Source: a virus. From it: a DNA stretch of 64,000 nt. Numbering within the stretch: the first letter of the stretch is position 1; every line of letters starts with the position of its first letter. Made by a program: the position numbers and the translations under genes. This document shows positions 54,180 to 62,859 of the stretch, one piece after another. The notes beneath the pieces are model-generated. The model saw only the letters and a program-made list of their open reading frames with translations, was not told the origin of the DNA and did no database searches. The DNA is taken from IMG/VR virus record IMGVR_UViG_3300042544_002197, positions 62,001-126,000 of that record, one strand, 5' to 3'.

Positions 54180-54955
54180 AAAATATAACAGTAATTTTAC
54201 CAATTCATACCTTATCTGATGATTATAAGGAAATGTTAAATAACGCACTATCATCAGTCGAAGATTTTCATAATGATGTAAAAGTTTCTATTGTTTGTCC
54301 AACATCATTAAAAAAAGATTTAAAAGATTTATCAAATAAATTAGAAATAACGATTGTTACAAATAAAGGTGAGACCGATTTTTGTTCACAAGTAAATTTA
54401 GGTATTGACAATTGTGATACTGAATGGTTTACAATTTTAGAAATTGATGACGAATTTAAACCAGTTTGGTTAAAATCAATGAACGAATATAGTAAAGTCT
54501 TTACAGATGTTTCTGTATTTTTACCAATAGTTAAAGATATTAATGTAGAGGGTAAATTTATTAATTATACTAATGAATCTGCTTGGGCATATGGTTTTAC
54601 CGATATGCAAGGATTTATCGATAACGAAGTTTTATTAGATTTCCAAAATTATCAAACAAGCGGTGGATTATTTAAAACACAAGTCATTAAAGACAATGGT
54701 AAATTTAAAGAAAATATTAAATTAACATTTGTTTATGAATTCTTATTAAGATTAACACACAATGGTGTTAGAATAATGACAGTTCCTAAGGCGGGATATC
54801 AACACGTAAATCTAAGAGAAGATTCATTATTTTGGAAATATAAAAATGAGGAAAAAATGATTCTATCTGAAAACGAAGTTAAATTTTGGTTGGACACAGC
54901 AAAGAAAGAATTTTTCTTTAAAAATAAACGAGATGTAAATTATCAACCAGCTTAA
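54176..54955 (+). CDS. Glycosyltransferase, GT-A type (GT2-like)
   Basis: The 259-residue product has an N-terminal ITVILPIHTLSDDYKEMLNN and a nucleotide-sugar region ITIVTNKGETDFCSQVNLGI, with the metal-binding LEIDDEFKPVW near residue 90. This order fits the GT2 fold (ILP.h.......l..al.Si, then D.D). The C-terminal part contains AGYQHVNLREDSLFWKYKNE. Likely an inverting sugar transferase acting with the preceding GT-B enzyme. Its TAA shares the A of the gp55 ATG (TAATG), placing sugar transfer and late sigma in one transcript. Confidence 0.82.
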   Translation: MKNITVILPIHTLSDDYKEMLNNALSSVEDFHNDVKVSIVCPTSLKKDLKDLSNKLEITIVTNKGETDFCSQVNLGIDNCDTEWFTILEIDDEFKPVWLKSMNEYSKVFTDVSVFLPIVKDINVEGKFINYTNESAWAYGFTDMQGFIDNEVLLDFQNYQTSGGLFKTQVIKDNGKFKENIKLTFVYEFLLRLTHNGVRIMTVPKAGYQHVNLREDSLFWKYKNEEKMILSENEVKFWLDTAKKEFFFKNKRDVNYQPA

Positions 54956-55653
54956 TGCCGAGAAAACGTACCCAAAAAATTTATTTTGGGGAGGATCAAG
55001 AGAAGGCGGTAGTCAGTTACCTTGAAAGTAGTGACGATGCAGAAAAAAACAAGATATTCAACGAATATTTACGAGAACCCCTAATTATAATGGTCGAATC
55101 AATTATTCGACGTTATAAACTTTACAGAAAAGATTTAGAATTTGAGGAAATTCATAACGATACAATGTCGTTTTTAATTACTAAAATTCACAAATTTGAT
55201 CACACAAAAAATCATAAAGCATACTCCTATTTTGGGACAATCTGTAAAAACTACCTAATGGGGGCAATACAGAAAGACACAAAAGAACAGAATAGACAAG
55301 TTTCTTATGATGATATATCATCTGACATTGAGGATAGAACGGATTTATCCTATGTTATTGATGAGTATATCGTAGACTATCGGGATGTTATTATTAAACT
55401 AACAATATCCTTAGAGGAGTTTATGGAAAAAGAAGACCTAACAGATAACGAACAGAAATTAGGTTATGCGTTACTTGAAATTTTTAATAATTTTGATAGA
55501 ATATTCCAAGTTGGTGACGGTAATAAATTTAACAAAAACCTAATTTTATTATCATTACGAGAAATGACATCCCTTTCCACCAAAGAAATTAGAATATCTC
55601 TAAAAAAATTCAAAAAGATGTACGACGGGATTTTGGGTGGATTTTTAGAATAA
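54955..55653 (+). CDS. 55: Late transcription sigma factor gp55
   Basis: The 232-residue product (T4 gp55 is 185) has a sigma region 2-like core: FEEIHNDTMSFLITKIHKFD followed by HKAYSYFGTICKNYLMGAIQ near residues 75-110, and a basic N-terminus. gp55 replaces host sigma and directs RNA polymerase to late promoters. It is translationally coupled to the glycosyltransferase upstream. It lacks a late motif of its own, consistent with expression before the late phase. It is the natural partner for the (A/C)TATTTAT(A/T) element seen before the late genes. Confidence 0.85.
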   Translation: MPRKRTQKIYFGEDQEKAVVSYLESSDDAEKNKIFNEYLREPLIIMVESIIRRYKLYRKDLEFEEIHNDTMSFLITKIHKFDHTKNHKAYSYFGTICKNYLMGAIQKDTKEQNRQVSYDDISSDIEDRTDLSYVIDEYIVDYRDVIIKLTISLEEFMEKEDLTDNEQKLGYALLEIFNNFDRIFQVGDGNKFNKNLILLSLREMTSLSTKEIRISLKKFKKMYDGILGGFLE

Positions 55654-55656
55654 ATC

Positions 55657-55664
55657 TATTTATA
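55657..55664 (+). promoter_or_regulatory. Late-promoter candidate TATTTATA after gp55
   Basis: The plus strand reads AATCTATTTATAGGTATG, 3 nt before the ATG at 55668. It would start the late baseplate operon directly after the late sigma gene. Confidence 0.6.
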
Positions 55665-55667
55665 GGT

Positions 55668-56048
55668 ATGAGAACACAAAGAAATTTAATATCATTAGAT
55701 GTTGATTCTGCATTGGCTTTAATGCAGGAGATATATAATGATGTAGTTGAGAACCGAAACACCGCCTCAATTATTATGAAAAAAATGCTTTCTTTTATGA
55801 AAGATGCTGAAGATATGAGTGTTATTGGTCCCGTAATCAAAGAACAACAAAAGGTTTTAAATGACCTTACCGAAAAGAAAATATCCCTTGTAAAATTACA
55901 AAGTGCACTCCTTAAACAGACCCAAGGAACGGGTAGTGGTAAAGGTGGACCTATGGGTAAATTAACATTATCTGAGGAGGATAGAGATTTATTGGATAAG
56001 TTGGTTAATGACGGTGACAATAAAAACGAAACTAACTATAGATTATAA
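55668..56048 (+). CDS. Unknown 126-aa helical late protein
   Basis: The product is mostly helical (ALALMQEIYNDVVENRNTAS, VIGPVIKEQQKVLNDLTEKK), with a Gly/Lys loop near residues 90-98 (TQGTGSGKGGPMGK) and an acidic tail. It starts a late operon of five genes that includes the gp5-like protein, so it is probably a tail or baseplate assembly component. No named family. The stop overlaps the next start (TAATGG). Confidence 0.7.
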   Translation: MRTQRNLISLDVDSALALMQEIYNDVVENRNTASIIMKKMLSFMKDAEDMSVIGPVIKEQQKVLNDLTEKKISLVKLQSALLKQTQGTGSGKGGPMGKLTLSEEDRDLLDKLVNDGDNKNETNYRL

Positions 56049-57955
56049 TGGCATCTAAAATAAAAGAACAGAAGTCCAAAATAAAGGCCAAAATTGATGC
56101 GGTTAAGAGAATTGCCGACGACGGTGAGAAAAGTTTCAATGAGAAAAGTGATAAATTCTTAAAGGACTTACCAACAACTGATGCCCTTTTTGGTAAAAAA
56201 CTTTCAGATTTTGCTGAAAAAAGAAAAAAGAAAAAAGAGAACAACAAGGATATTTTTGGTGAATTAATCGATACCGTTGAGGGGTTTTTAGGAACAAACA
56301 ATAAGATAGAGATTAACGAAAAAAGTACAAACAAACAAAGACTTAGACAACACACAAACGATTCTATAAATGAAACTTTAAAAAGTTCAAAACAGATTGT
56401 TATGGATAGTGTTAAAAAGGTTTTATTTGCCGGAGACGGTATTTGTGGTACAAATAAATCTTTAATTAGTAGTGTGACCATATCACCTTCTGAATTTGAT
56501 TTTATGAATGTATTAACAGTTTCACCCGTTAGTAATAGTGGTAAAATTGTTTACGAAGATAATAAAGATAGAGGGTTAGTTAAAATGAACCAATTACTTT
56601 ATAGTGGTTTTACTTCACCACAAACATTTTATACAAAGGACCCCGACCCAATATTTGACATTAATTGGAATGCATCAACTCAAAAATATACATTTGATAA
56701 TTTTAGTGTAACCAAAGTTGATGAATTTTTAACAACATACTACACTAATATAGAGTTTTTAGACATCAGTGGTGTTACAAAAACAGCAATGTTAATGACA
56801 TTACAAGGAGATGGTACCGAACCTCCTTTATTTGATAAAGGTTTTAATGAATTAAATAGATTATTGGCAAAATTATGTGCATTATGTAACAACCCAACAT
56901 CTACAGGTACAAATCAAAATCCAACCACTGAATTTAATGAAAATGATGAAGACATTGAATTTTATTTTGATTTTGATAATGTTGAGGGTATTGATTTGGA
57001 TGATGAAAGTGCGAGATATAAAAAAGTATTGAGATTTAAAGATTGTAACAATTTTGAATCTGTGGCTGACACCTCTCACTTTGAAGATTTTGTTTACTTA
57101 TCAAATAAGAAAAATTTAAACGATGCTGTTAATAATGCATTGTTAAATGCCGCGGCTGCAGCACATGAGACATCAGACTCGTCTATACCGCCAGATAATT
57201 TTCATTTATCATTATTAAACACTTTTATTTTAAATTTACCAAAGGCATTAATAGGTTCCGTATTGGCACCGAAATATATGCTACCAATTGTTATTATATA
57301 CAAATCAGTTGTTGCTGGTGTTGGGGGATTGGTTGAATCCGCAAAAGAAATAATGAAAAAATTGAGTAAATTATTTAATGAAATTATTAGAAATCTACTT
57401 TGGAAATTTTTATCTGAGTTTTGGAAACGAGTTAAAATAGATTTATTAAATTTCTTACAAAGATTAGCATTAAAAATATTAAAAAATAAAGCAAAACGTT
57501 ATTATCTTATTATAACATCGTTAATTGCACTATTAACAAAATTATTAGAATTGGGGTTAGATAATTGTGATTCATTATTTAAAATTATATCTCAATCAAT
57601 AGATTTAGCCTTAAAGGGTGGTATTTCTAGTATTACTGGAGGTCTTACTGGAGGTGCTCAAGTGCCAGGATTTTTGTTAGGGTTGTCTCATTATTTACCT
57701 GGTTTTAGTACGGATAGAGCGTTATTAAATATTACTGAAAAATTAGAATCTTCTGGAATTAGTACAGGTCCAATTTTTGGAGAATCAAATAATTTAACTG
57801 CATTAGTTAAATCTGTAATTGATGGTCAAACCGAAGAACACGACGCAAACAGTTTTATACAAGTATCAACACAAGAGGTTATTATACCAACACCGTTTGG
57901 ATTACCAATTATAATTCCACCGGGTATTATAACAAGTTCAGGAAAAATGTTTTAA
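56048..57955 (+). CDS. 635-aa virion-type protein with hydrophobic segments
   Basis: The N-terminal about 100 residues are Lys-rich and coiled (KSKIKAKIDAVKRIADDGEK). The middle is beta-rich (residues about 130-340). Near residues 385-440 is a hydrophobic helix pair (FILNLPKALIGSVLAPKYML, PIVIIYKSVVAGVGGLV), and near 475-500 another (RYYLIITSLIALLTKLLELG), followed by a Gly-rich tail (GGISSITGGLTGGAQVPGFL). A lipid-contacting or membrane-inserting tail component is possible. It sits between the 126-aa gene and a small gene before the gp5-like spike protein. No family recognised. Confidence 0.75.
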   Translation: MASKIKEQKSKIKAKIDAVKRIADDGEKSFNEKSDKFLKDLPTTDALFGKKLSDFAEKRKKKKENNKDIFGELIDTVEGFLGTNNKIEINEKSTNKQRLRQHTNDSINETLKSSKQIVMDSVKKVLFAGDGICGTNKSLISSVTISPSEFDFMNVLTVSPVSNSGKIVYEDNKDRGLVKMNQLLYSGFTSPQTFYTKDPDPIFDINWNASTQKYTFDNFSVTKVDEFLTTYYTNIEFLDISGVTKTAMLMTLQGDGTEPPLFDKGFNELNRLLAKLCALCNNPTSTGTNQNPTTEFNENDEDIEFYFDFDNVEGIDLDDESARYKKVLRFKDCNNFESVADTSHFEDFVYLSNKKNLNDAVNNALLNAAAAAHETSDSSIPPDNFHLSLLNTFILNLPKALIGSVLAPKYMLPIVIIYKSVVAGVGGLVESAKEIMKKLSKLFNEIIRNLLWKFLSEFWKRVKIDLLNFLQRLALKILKNKAKRYYLIITSLIALLTKLLELGLDNCDSLFKIISQSIDLALKGGISSITGGLTGGAQVPGFLLGLSHYLPGFSTDRALLNITEKLESSGISTGPIFGESNNLTALVKSVIDGQTEEHDANSFIQVSTQEVIIPTPFGLPIIIPPGIITSSGKMF

Positions 57956-57956
57956 C

Positions 57957-58157
57957 ATGGAAAAAGAAAATTTAATTGAAATAGCAAAAGACCCTAAAAA
58001 TAAATCAAATAAAGATTTATTTGTTGTGGTTAATGAATTATATGGTGAACACGAAAAAACAAAAAATTTAATTATAGATTTAACAAGACATTTAGAATCT
58101 ATTGAAATTTTATATAATAATGTAAATAATGAAATAGAGAAAAGAATTAAGAAATGA
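57957..58157 (+). CDS. Unknown 66-aa helical protein
   Basis: The product is almost entirely helical and charged (FVVVNELYGEHEKTKNLIID, then LESIEILYNNVNNEIEKRIK). It begins 1 base after the previous stop and overlaps the gp5-like gene by 4 nt (ATGA). Probably a small assembly factor in the baseplate operon. No family recognised. Confidence 0.75.
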   Translation: MEKENLIEIAKDPKNKSNKDLFVVVNELYGEHEKTKNLIIDLTRHLESIEILYNNVNNEIEKRIKK

Positions 58158-59665
58158 AAATAATAGATATTGGTATTTGTGTTGATAATTTTGATCCGGC
58201 TGGTTTAGGTGCAATTAGATGCGTTAGATATAGTTCTTGGGTTAGTCAACAAGAAAAGGCTTTAGAATACACAAAATGGGATGATAATGATTTATTTTTA
58301 GCATATCCATTCCTACCAACAAATATTAATTTTATTCCAGAAAAAGGTCAAGCGGTTAAAATTATAAATTACAATCCTGATAAAGATACTGTAAATACAG
58401 AATATATTGCCGGTCCTTTTACAACAATGTTTGACTATAATTCACAAACACATTCCGCACAGGTTGAAAATACAACATATGGAGTTTCAGCAAAACACGG
58501 ACCTGCGGTTATGGATTCCACTAAAGCAGATGGATATAAAAATCCTAAATCAGTTGCTGCGTTCGCAAAAACAACAGACTTTGGTGTTTATGGAAAATAC
58601 GGTTCTGATGTTATTTTTACAGAAAATGGTGTACAACTTAGAGGTGGTAAATTAATCGCCAAAGACTATGCATCGACGGGTCAAAAAACAATAATGGTAA
58701 ATCAACCATTAATGTCCAATAAAGTATCAACACTATACCTTAAAAAATTTGGTAAAAGAAAAGAATTTAAGGAAGAAAAAATAACCACGAACACCGTTGC
58801 AATATCTGACTTATCACATCTTATAGAATATTCAATAGATAAATTTAGCGGTACAACAAGAACCGTTAGTTTATATGTTTATAAATTAACAAAGCCGTTC
58901 GGTGGTTTATATAGAACGGATAACCCAAAACTATCCGATGTTGATTTAATTCAAGACCATTATAAGTTATTAAATTTAGATGGGACAACAACGGGAGCAA
59001 CTCTTACCTTTACAACCGAAGATACCGAAGAAACTTATTGTACAATAAGAGATGTCTTAAAAACATTACACTTAAAGAGTCTTAATGAATTTAATACATC
59101 ATACTCAGAAGGAGATTTACATCCTTTTTATTTTAGACCAACAAGTGAATGTAAAAATAGAGTTTTATCCGACACAACCCAAAAAACTGAAAGAAAAACT
59201 ATATTCAATAAAATAACCATTAATAAAGGATGTGGTCCAATTAATGGTTTGGTATTTTCAAGAACAAAGGTTTCACCGCCGGTAACTCCAGTTACAAAAA
59301 AAGAAAACGTTCTTAAAGATTCAAACATTCCGGGGGAACAGACTTTTGCGTCTTTGAAATCGGATAACATATATCTTATATCTACAGATACTAACGATTC
59401 AGGTAAAACAATTGATTTTACCAATTTAGACAAATATGAATTAACCCAAGAAAATTATTTAAAGGATATTGGACCAAACACATACTCAACTGTTAGAGGT
59501 GAAAATTTATTAGAATTGTTAAGAGCAATTATAGATTTATTAAACGGACATAAACATAATTTAATGGGTCCTTTAGTGAAAGGAGACCCAAATTACGAAA
59601 GATTAATGGGGTTATATTCCTCTTTTGAAAATGACATTTTAAATAAATCGATTAGAATCAACTAA
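58154..59665 (+). CDS. Baseplate spike/hub OB-fold protein (gp5-like without lysozyme)
   Basis: The 503-residue product begins with an OB-fold pattern of gp5/VgrG type: IIDIGICVDNFDPAGLGAIR then CVRYSSWVSQ. The middle is beta-rich (FGVYGKYGSDVIFTENGVQL, RGGKLIAKDYAS, a prism-like repeat). The C-terminus has LLELLRAIIDLLNGHKHNLM near residues 455-470, a GHxHN motif seen in spike-type proteins. T4 gp5 (575 aa) has a lysozyme domain in the middle; I see no lysozyme catalytic motif here. It probably plugs the tube end. In T4 the hub is gp27+gp5; the large hub protein at 17287 could be the partner. Confidence 0.75.
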   Translation: MKIIDIGICVDNFDPAGLGAIRCVRYSSWVSQQEKALEYTKWDDNDLFLAYPFLPTNINFIPEKGQAVKIINYNPDKDTVNTEYIAGPFTTMFDYNSQTHSAQVENTTYGVSAKHGPAVMDSTKADGYKNPKSVAAFAKTTDFGVYGKYGSDVIFTENGVQLRGGKLIAKDYASTGQKTIMVNQPLMSNKVSTLYLKKFGKRKEFKEEKITTNTVAISDLSHLIEYSIDKFSGTTRTVSLYVYKLTKPFGGLYRTDNPKLSDVDLIQDHYKLLNLDGTTTGATLTFTTEDTEETYCTIRDVLKTLHLKSLNEFNTSYSEGDLHPFYFRPTSECKNRVLSDTTQKTERKTIFNKITINKGCGPINGLVFSRTKVSPPVTPVTKKENVLKDSNIPGEQTFASLKSDNIYLISTDTNDSGKTIDFTNLDKYELTQENYLKDIGPNTYSTVRGENLLELLRAIIDLLNGHKHNLMGPLVKGDPNYERLMGLYSSFENDILNKSIRIN

Positions 59666-59670
59666 TTTGA

Positions 59671-59678
59671 TATTTATA
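59671..59678 (+). promoter_or_regulatory. Late-promoter candidate TATTTATA before the 456-aa gene
   Basis: The plus strand reads TTTGATATTTATAAATAA, 11 nt before the ATG at 59690. It lies directly after the gp5-like stop. Confidence 0.6.
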
Positions 59679-59689
59679 AATAAAAAGAG

Positions 59690-61060
59690 ATGTCATATTT
59701 TCGTTCATATTTTGAGAAAAACAACACAATCATAAAGGATTCTGCTGTTAATACCTCTAAAAATCCAACAACTGAGATATTTTATGGTTCTGGATTTTCT
59801 AAATTTATATTTAAATTAGATTTAGACAGTTTACAGAATAAAGTAAACTCGGGTGAATTGGTTGTAACCAACACCACTAACCACACATTACATCTAACAA
59901 ACACGATTTTTGGTGACGAGGGACTAAAAGGTAAAAACAGAAGTACCTCAAGAGATAGAGCAACTTCTTTTGATTTAATAATCTTTAAAATAACAGAATT
60001 TTGGGACGAGGGTGTTGGTTTTGATTACCAAGACTCTGGTTATGATTTTACAACTGGTAACCACACATTTGATGAGAGACCATCTAACTGGTTTAATAGA
60101 ACCACTTTAAATGAATGGACAAGTCAAGGTGTATATGCAACAGACCCAATTATAGTAACTTCAATGCATTTTGACAATGGTAATGAGGATATTAATGTCG
60201 ATATAACAGGATATGTTAATGGTATATTATCGGGAGATACAAATCACGGATTGGGAATTGCGTTTTCGGTGTTATATCAAGATTTAAGTCCCGAGGTTGA
60301 TAACTCTGTAGCGTTTTTTACGAAATACACCCAAACGTTCTTTGAACCTTATATGGAATCAACATTTGATGATAGAATAGAAGATGATAGACAAAATTTT
60401 ATCGGTGGGGTTGACCAAAATTTATATTTGTATGTTACAAAAGGTTCTAATTTTTATGATTTAGATGAACTTCCAATGGTGGATATATTGGATAGTACAA
60501 ATACCGTTATTAGTGGATTGTCCAATTTTACAGCAACAAAAGTCAAAAAGGGAGTTTACAAAGTTACATTTGGAATTGATGGTGTTTTGTGTGACGGTAA
60601 AAAATTCTTTTTTGATAAGTGGAAAAATTTAACCTTAGATGGTGTTGACATTTCAGATGTCACTCAAAAATTCGTACCTAAACCATACACCTCATTATAT
60701 ACTATTGGTGCAAATCAAACAGAATTACAAAGATATGCAATACAATATTTTGGTATAAAACAATCCGATAAGATAAAAAGAGGAGAAAAAAGAAAAGTTG
60801 TAATAAGTTTTAAATCAATTGACAATCCTAAAACGGTGTTATTTGACGAGGTTTATTATAGAATGTTTATAAAGGAGGGGGTTACCGATGTTATTATTCA
60901 TGATTGGACTTTGACAGATACCACAAATGAAAATTCTTTTACATTAGACACGTCTATTTATATTCCGAGGGAATATTTTATAGAAATAAAAGGAAAAACT
61001 CATACAGAAGAAATCTTCTATAAAGAACATATAAAATTTGAAATTTTATCTGAAAAATAA
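59690..61060 (+). CDS. 456-aa structural protein with fibre/adhesin-type N-terminal domain
   Basis: The N-terminal 200 residues show a jelly-roll-type pattern similar to DNRLRE-like domains: SGFSKFIFKLDLDSLQNKVN, LVVTNTTNHTLHLTN, TSFDLIIFKITEFWDEGVGF and INVDITGYVNGILSGDTNHG with WFN..TL..W. The rest is made of beta modules (residues about 230-450). This suits a tail appendage, baseplate fibre or tail collar. No enzymatic motif. Its own late motif lies 11 nt upstream; the following 152-aa gene has another. Confidence 0.7.
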   Translation: MSYFRSYFEKNNTIIKDSAVNTSKNPTTEIFYGSGFSKFIFKLDLDSLQNKVNSGELVVTNTTNHTLHLTNTIFGDEGLKGKNRSTSRDRATSFDLIIFKITEFWDEGVGFDYQDSGYDFTTGNHTFDERPSNWFNRTTLNEWTSQGVYATDPIIVTSMHFDNGNEDINVDITGYVNGILSGDTNHGLGIAFSVLYQDLSPEVDNSVAFFTKYTQTFFEPYMESTFDDRIEDDRQNFIGGVDQNLYLYVTKGSNFYDLDELPMVDILDSTNTVISGLSNFTATKVKKGVYKVTFGIDGVLCDGKKFFFDKWKNLTLDGVDISDVTQKFVPKPYTSLYTIGANQTELQRYAIQYFGIKQSDKIKRGEKRKVVISFKSIDNPKTVLFDEVYYRMFIKEGVTDVIIHDWTLTDTTNENSFTLDTSIYIPREYFIEIKGKTHTEEIFYKEHIKFEILSEK

Positions 61061-61063
61061 AAA

Positions 61064-61071
61064 TATTTATT
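61064..61071 (+). promoter_or_regulatory. Late-promoter candidate TATTTATT before the 152-aa gene
   Basis: The plus strand reads AAAAATATTTATTATTATG, 3 nt before the ATG at 61075. Confidence 0.6.
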
Positions 61072-61074
61072 ATT

Positions 61075-61533
61075 ATGAACATAAGTGAATTAATTAAAAA
61101 ACATTTAAGTAAGGTGGTTAAAGAACAACAAGAATCTCACATATCTGAGGACGGAACGTACATGGTTTTAAGTAACCTTGTTAAAATAAAGAATGATATT
61201 GAAACAATACTGTCATTTAAACACCAAACCGATTTCCCTAAATTAGTCACAGGAGAACATGCTTGGGCTGGTGACCATATAACAACATCTGCGGATGATA
61301 TTGAGGAGGTTGCTAACTTCATTGATGGTTATTTTGAACAAAAAAATCTGTCAGAATCAGAGAAAAAAAGAAACAAACTTTGTTCAAGAGGAATGTCCGC
61401 AGCCAAATCTAAATTTAAAGTTTATCCATCGGCATATGCAAATGGGTACGCAGTACAAGTCTGTAAGGGTAAAATTAAAGGATTAGATGGTAAAAAACAA
61501 TGCTCCGGTTCATACTGTAGTGGTAAAAAGTAA
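61075..61533 (+). CDS. 152-aa late protein, candidate prohead-processed or packaged protein
   Basis: The N-terminal helix MNISELIKKHLSKVVKE-QQ ends in a VxE-Q step like a prohead-protease site. The middle is ordered (EHAWAGDHITTSADDIEEVA). The C-terminus carries a motif that I associate with recurrent small proteins of marine T4-like phages: CSRGMSAAKSKFKVYPSAYA then NGYAVQVCKGKIKG, ending GSYCSGKK. Four Cys could bind metal. Function of this domain is unknown to me. It lies 3 nt before the next gene in a late operon. Confidence 0.75.
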   Translation: MNISELIKKHLSKVVKEQQESHISEDGTYMVLSNLVKIKNDIETILSFKHQTDFPKLVTGEHAWAGDHITTSADDIEEVANFIDGYFEQKNLSESEKKRNKLCSRGMSAAKSKFKVYPSAYANGYAVQVCKGKIKGLDGKKQCSGSYCSGKK

Positions 61534-61536
61534 ATT

Positions 61537-62418
61537 ATGAAAATACACATAAACGAAGAAGATTTACGATATATTAAATTATCTATTAAAAATGGTGAAG
61601 TCTTAGAAGAAGACTTAGGTAGATGGTTTAAAGAAAAATGGGTTGATGTAAGTCGTAAAATTGACGGTAAACATCCTCCATGTGGTCGTAGTGACGCCGA
61701 TGGTGAAAAGGGAAGAAAGGGTTACCCAAAATGTAGACCCTCTAAAAAAGTATCAAAAGACACCCCTAAAGTAGCTTCTTCTTATGATAAAAAAGAAAAG
61801 AAAGCAATGACATCTCAAAAAAGAAACGCAGAAAAGAAAGACCCAAAAATTGGGAAAGGTAATAAACCAACAATGACAAAATTCGATGAACAACAAAATG
61901 TTGACGAAAGAAGTAGAAGTTTTGCGTTTACAAGAAAAAAAAGATTGTTTAGTCAATCAGAAAAAATGTCTAATCCCCTTAGATATAAAGAATCTGATAG
62001 ATTATCTGAAAGTGTAGAAAAAAGAACAATTATTCAAATATCTGAGGATCAATTTGAAAGACTTTTTGAATATAACGAAGAAACTCCTGTTTTAATTTAT
62101 GAAGATGAGTCGGGTTCTGTTCAAAATACAAATTTTGAATCAACCAATATGTTAAATGAGGCCGAGTATCAAGGACGTAAGGTTCAACTTGGCAAAATCA
62201 TGCAAGGTGATATTAAAAAGTTTAAAGTGTATGTCAAGAATGACAAGGGTAAGGTCGTTAAAGTAAATTTCGGTTTCGGAGGTAAATCTGCGAAAGGAAA
62301 AAGAATGGTTATTAAGAAAAATAATCCTCAGAGACGTAAATCTTTTAGAGCTAGACATAATTGTGAAAATCCTGGACCTCGTTGGAAACCAAGATATTGG
62401 GCTTGTAAAACTTGGTAA
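61537..62418 (+). CDS. 293-aa basic late protein with two conserved domains of unknown function
   Basis: The N-terminal part (residues about 28-95) contains LGRWFKEKWVDVSRKIDGKH, PPCGRSDADGEKGRKGYPKC and RPSKKVSKDTP, a Cys/Lys pattern I associate with the phage family DUF5872. The middle is a charged linker. The C-terminal part has YQGRKVQLGKIMQGDIKKFK, NPQRRKSFRARHNCENPGPR and WKPRYWACKTW, a recognisable repeated end of late phage proteins. It is strongly basic, so it could bind DNA or be part of the prohead core. It is convergent with the dCMP deaminase gene, with abutting stops. Confidence 0.75.
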   Translation: MKIHINEEDLRYIKLSIKNGEVLEEDLGRWFKEKWVDVSRKIDGKHPPCGRSDADGEKGRKGYPKCRPSKKVSKDTPKVASSYDKKEKKAMTSQKRNAEKKDPKIGKGNKPTMTKFDEQQNVDERSRSFAFTRKKRLFSQSEKMSNPLRYKESDRLSESVEKRTIIQISEDQFERLFEYNEETPVLIYEDESGSVQNTNFESTNMLNEAEYQGRKVQLGKIMQGDIKKFKVYVKNDKGKVVKVNFGFGGKSAKGKRMVIKKNNPQRRKSFRARHNCENPGPRWKPRYWACKTW

Positions 62419-62859
62419 TTAATAATAAATTATATTAACCCCACACTCATTTAAAAGTTGTTTGGCCTTACTTTGGGATTCATCCCACTTTTCTTTATTT
62501 TTAGTAGTGCAGACTTCCTTACAATATACCGTCTTTATACCAGAATTAACAATTCCTCTAGCACAATCCATACAAGGTAATCCCGATGTTAAATAGATTG
62601 TTGAGTTTTTAAGGGACACACCCTCTAACGCAGCATTATAAATCGCATTACGTTCCGCATGTTCCATCCAGAAGTATTTCTCGGGTCTTTCCTGACGTTC
62701 AGGTTTAGAATCGTCTAAACCCCTTGGAAAGGAATTATAACCCGTAGAAAGGACGTTTCTACCCTCCCCAACGACAACAGCACCTATCTGTGTAGATTGG
62801 TCCTTAGATTTAAGTTTTACAACCTCTGCAATTTCTAAAAAATATTCCGTCCAATTCAT
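62419..62859 (-). CDS. cd: dCMP deaminase
   Basis: The zinc deaminase (146 residues from the chosen start) converts dCMP to dUMP, supplying dTMP synthesis with the dUTPase at 50838. Zinc motifs are HAERNAI near residue 65 and PCMDCAR near 95. The frame is open from an ATG at 62883, but I choose the ATG at 62859 (MNWTEYFLEIAEVV) because it shares a base with the stop of the preceding gene (TAATG) and gives the usual family N-terminus. The motifs fit T4 Cd (193 aa), though this version is shorter. It is convergent with the 293-aa gene. Confidence 0.95.
   Translation of the reverse strand: MNWTEYFLEIAEVVKLKSKDQSTQIGAVVVGEGRNVLSTGYNSFPRGLDDSKPERQERPEKYFWMEHAERNAIYNAALEGVSLKNSTIYLTSGLPCMDCARGIVNSGIKTVYCKEVCTTKNKEKWDESQSKAKQLLNECGVNIIYY

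Noticed and set aside
58154-59665. Lysozyme domain in the gp5-like protein
   Set aside because: No Glu/Asp/Thr lysozyme motif or family pattern between the OB-fold and the C-terminal part.
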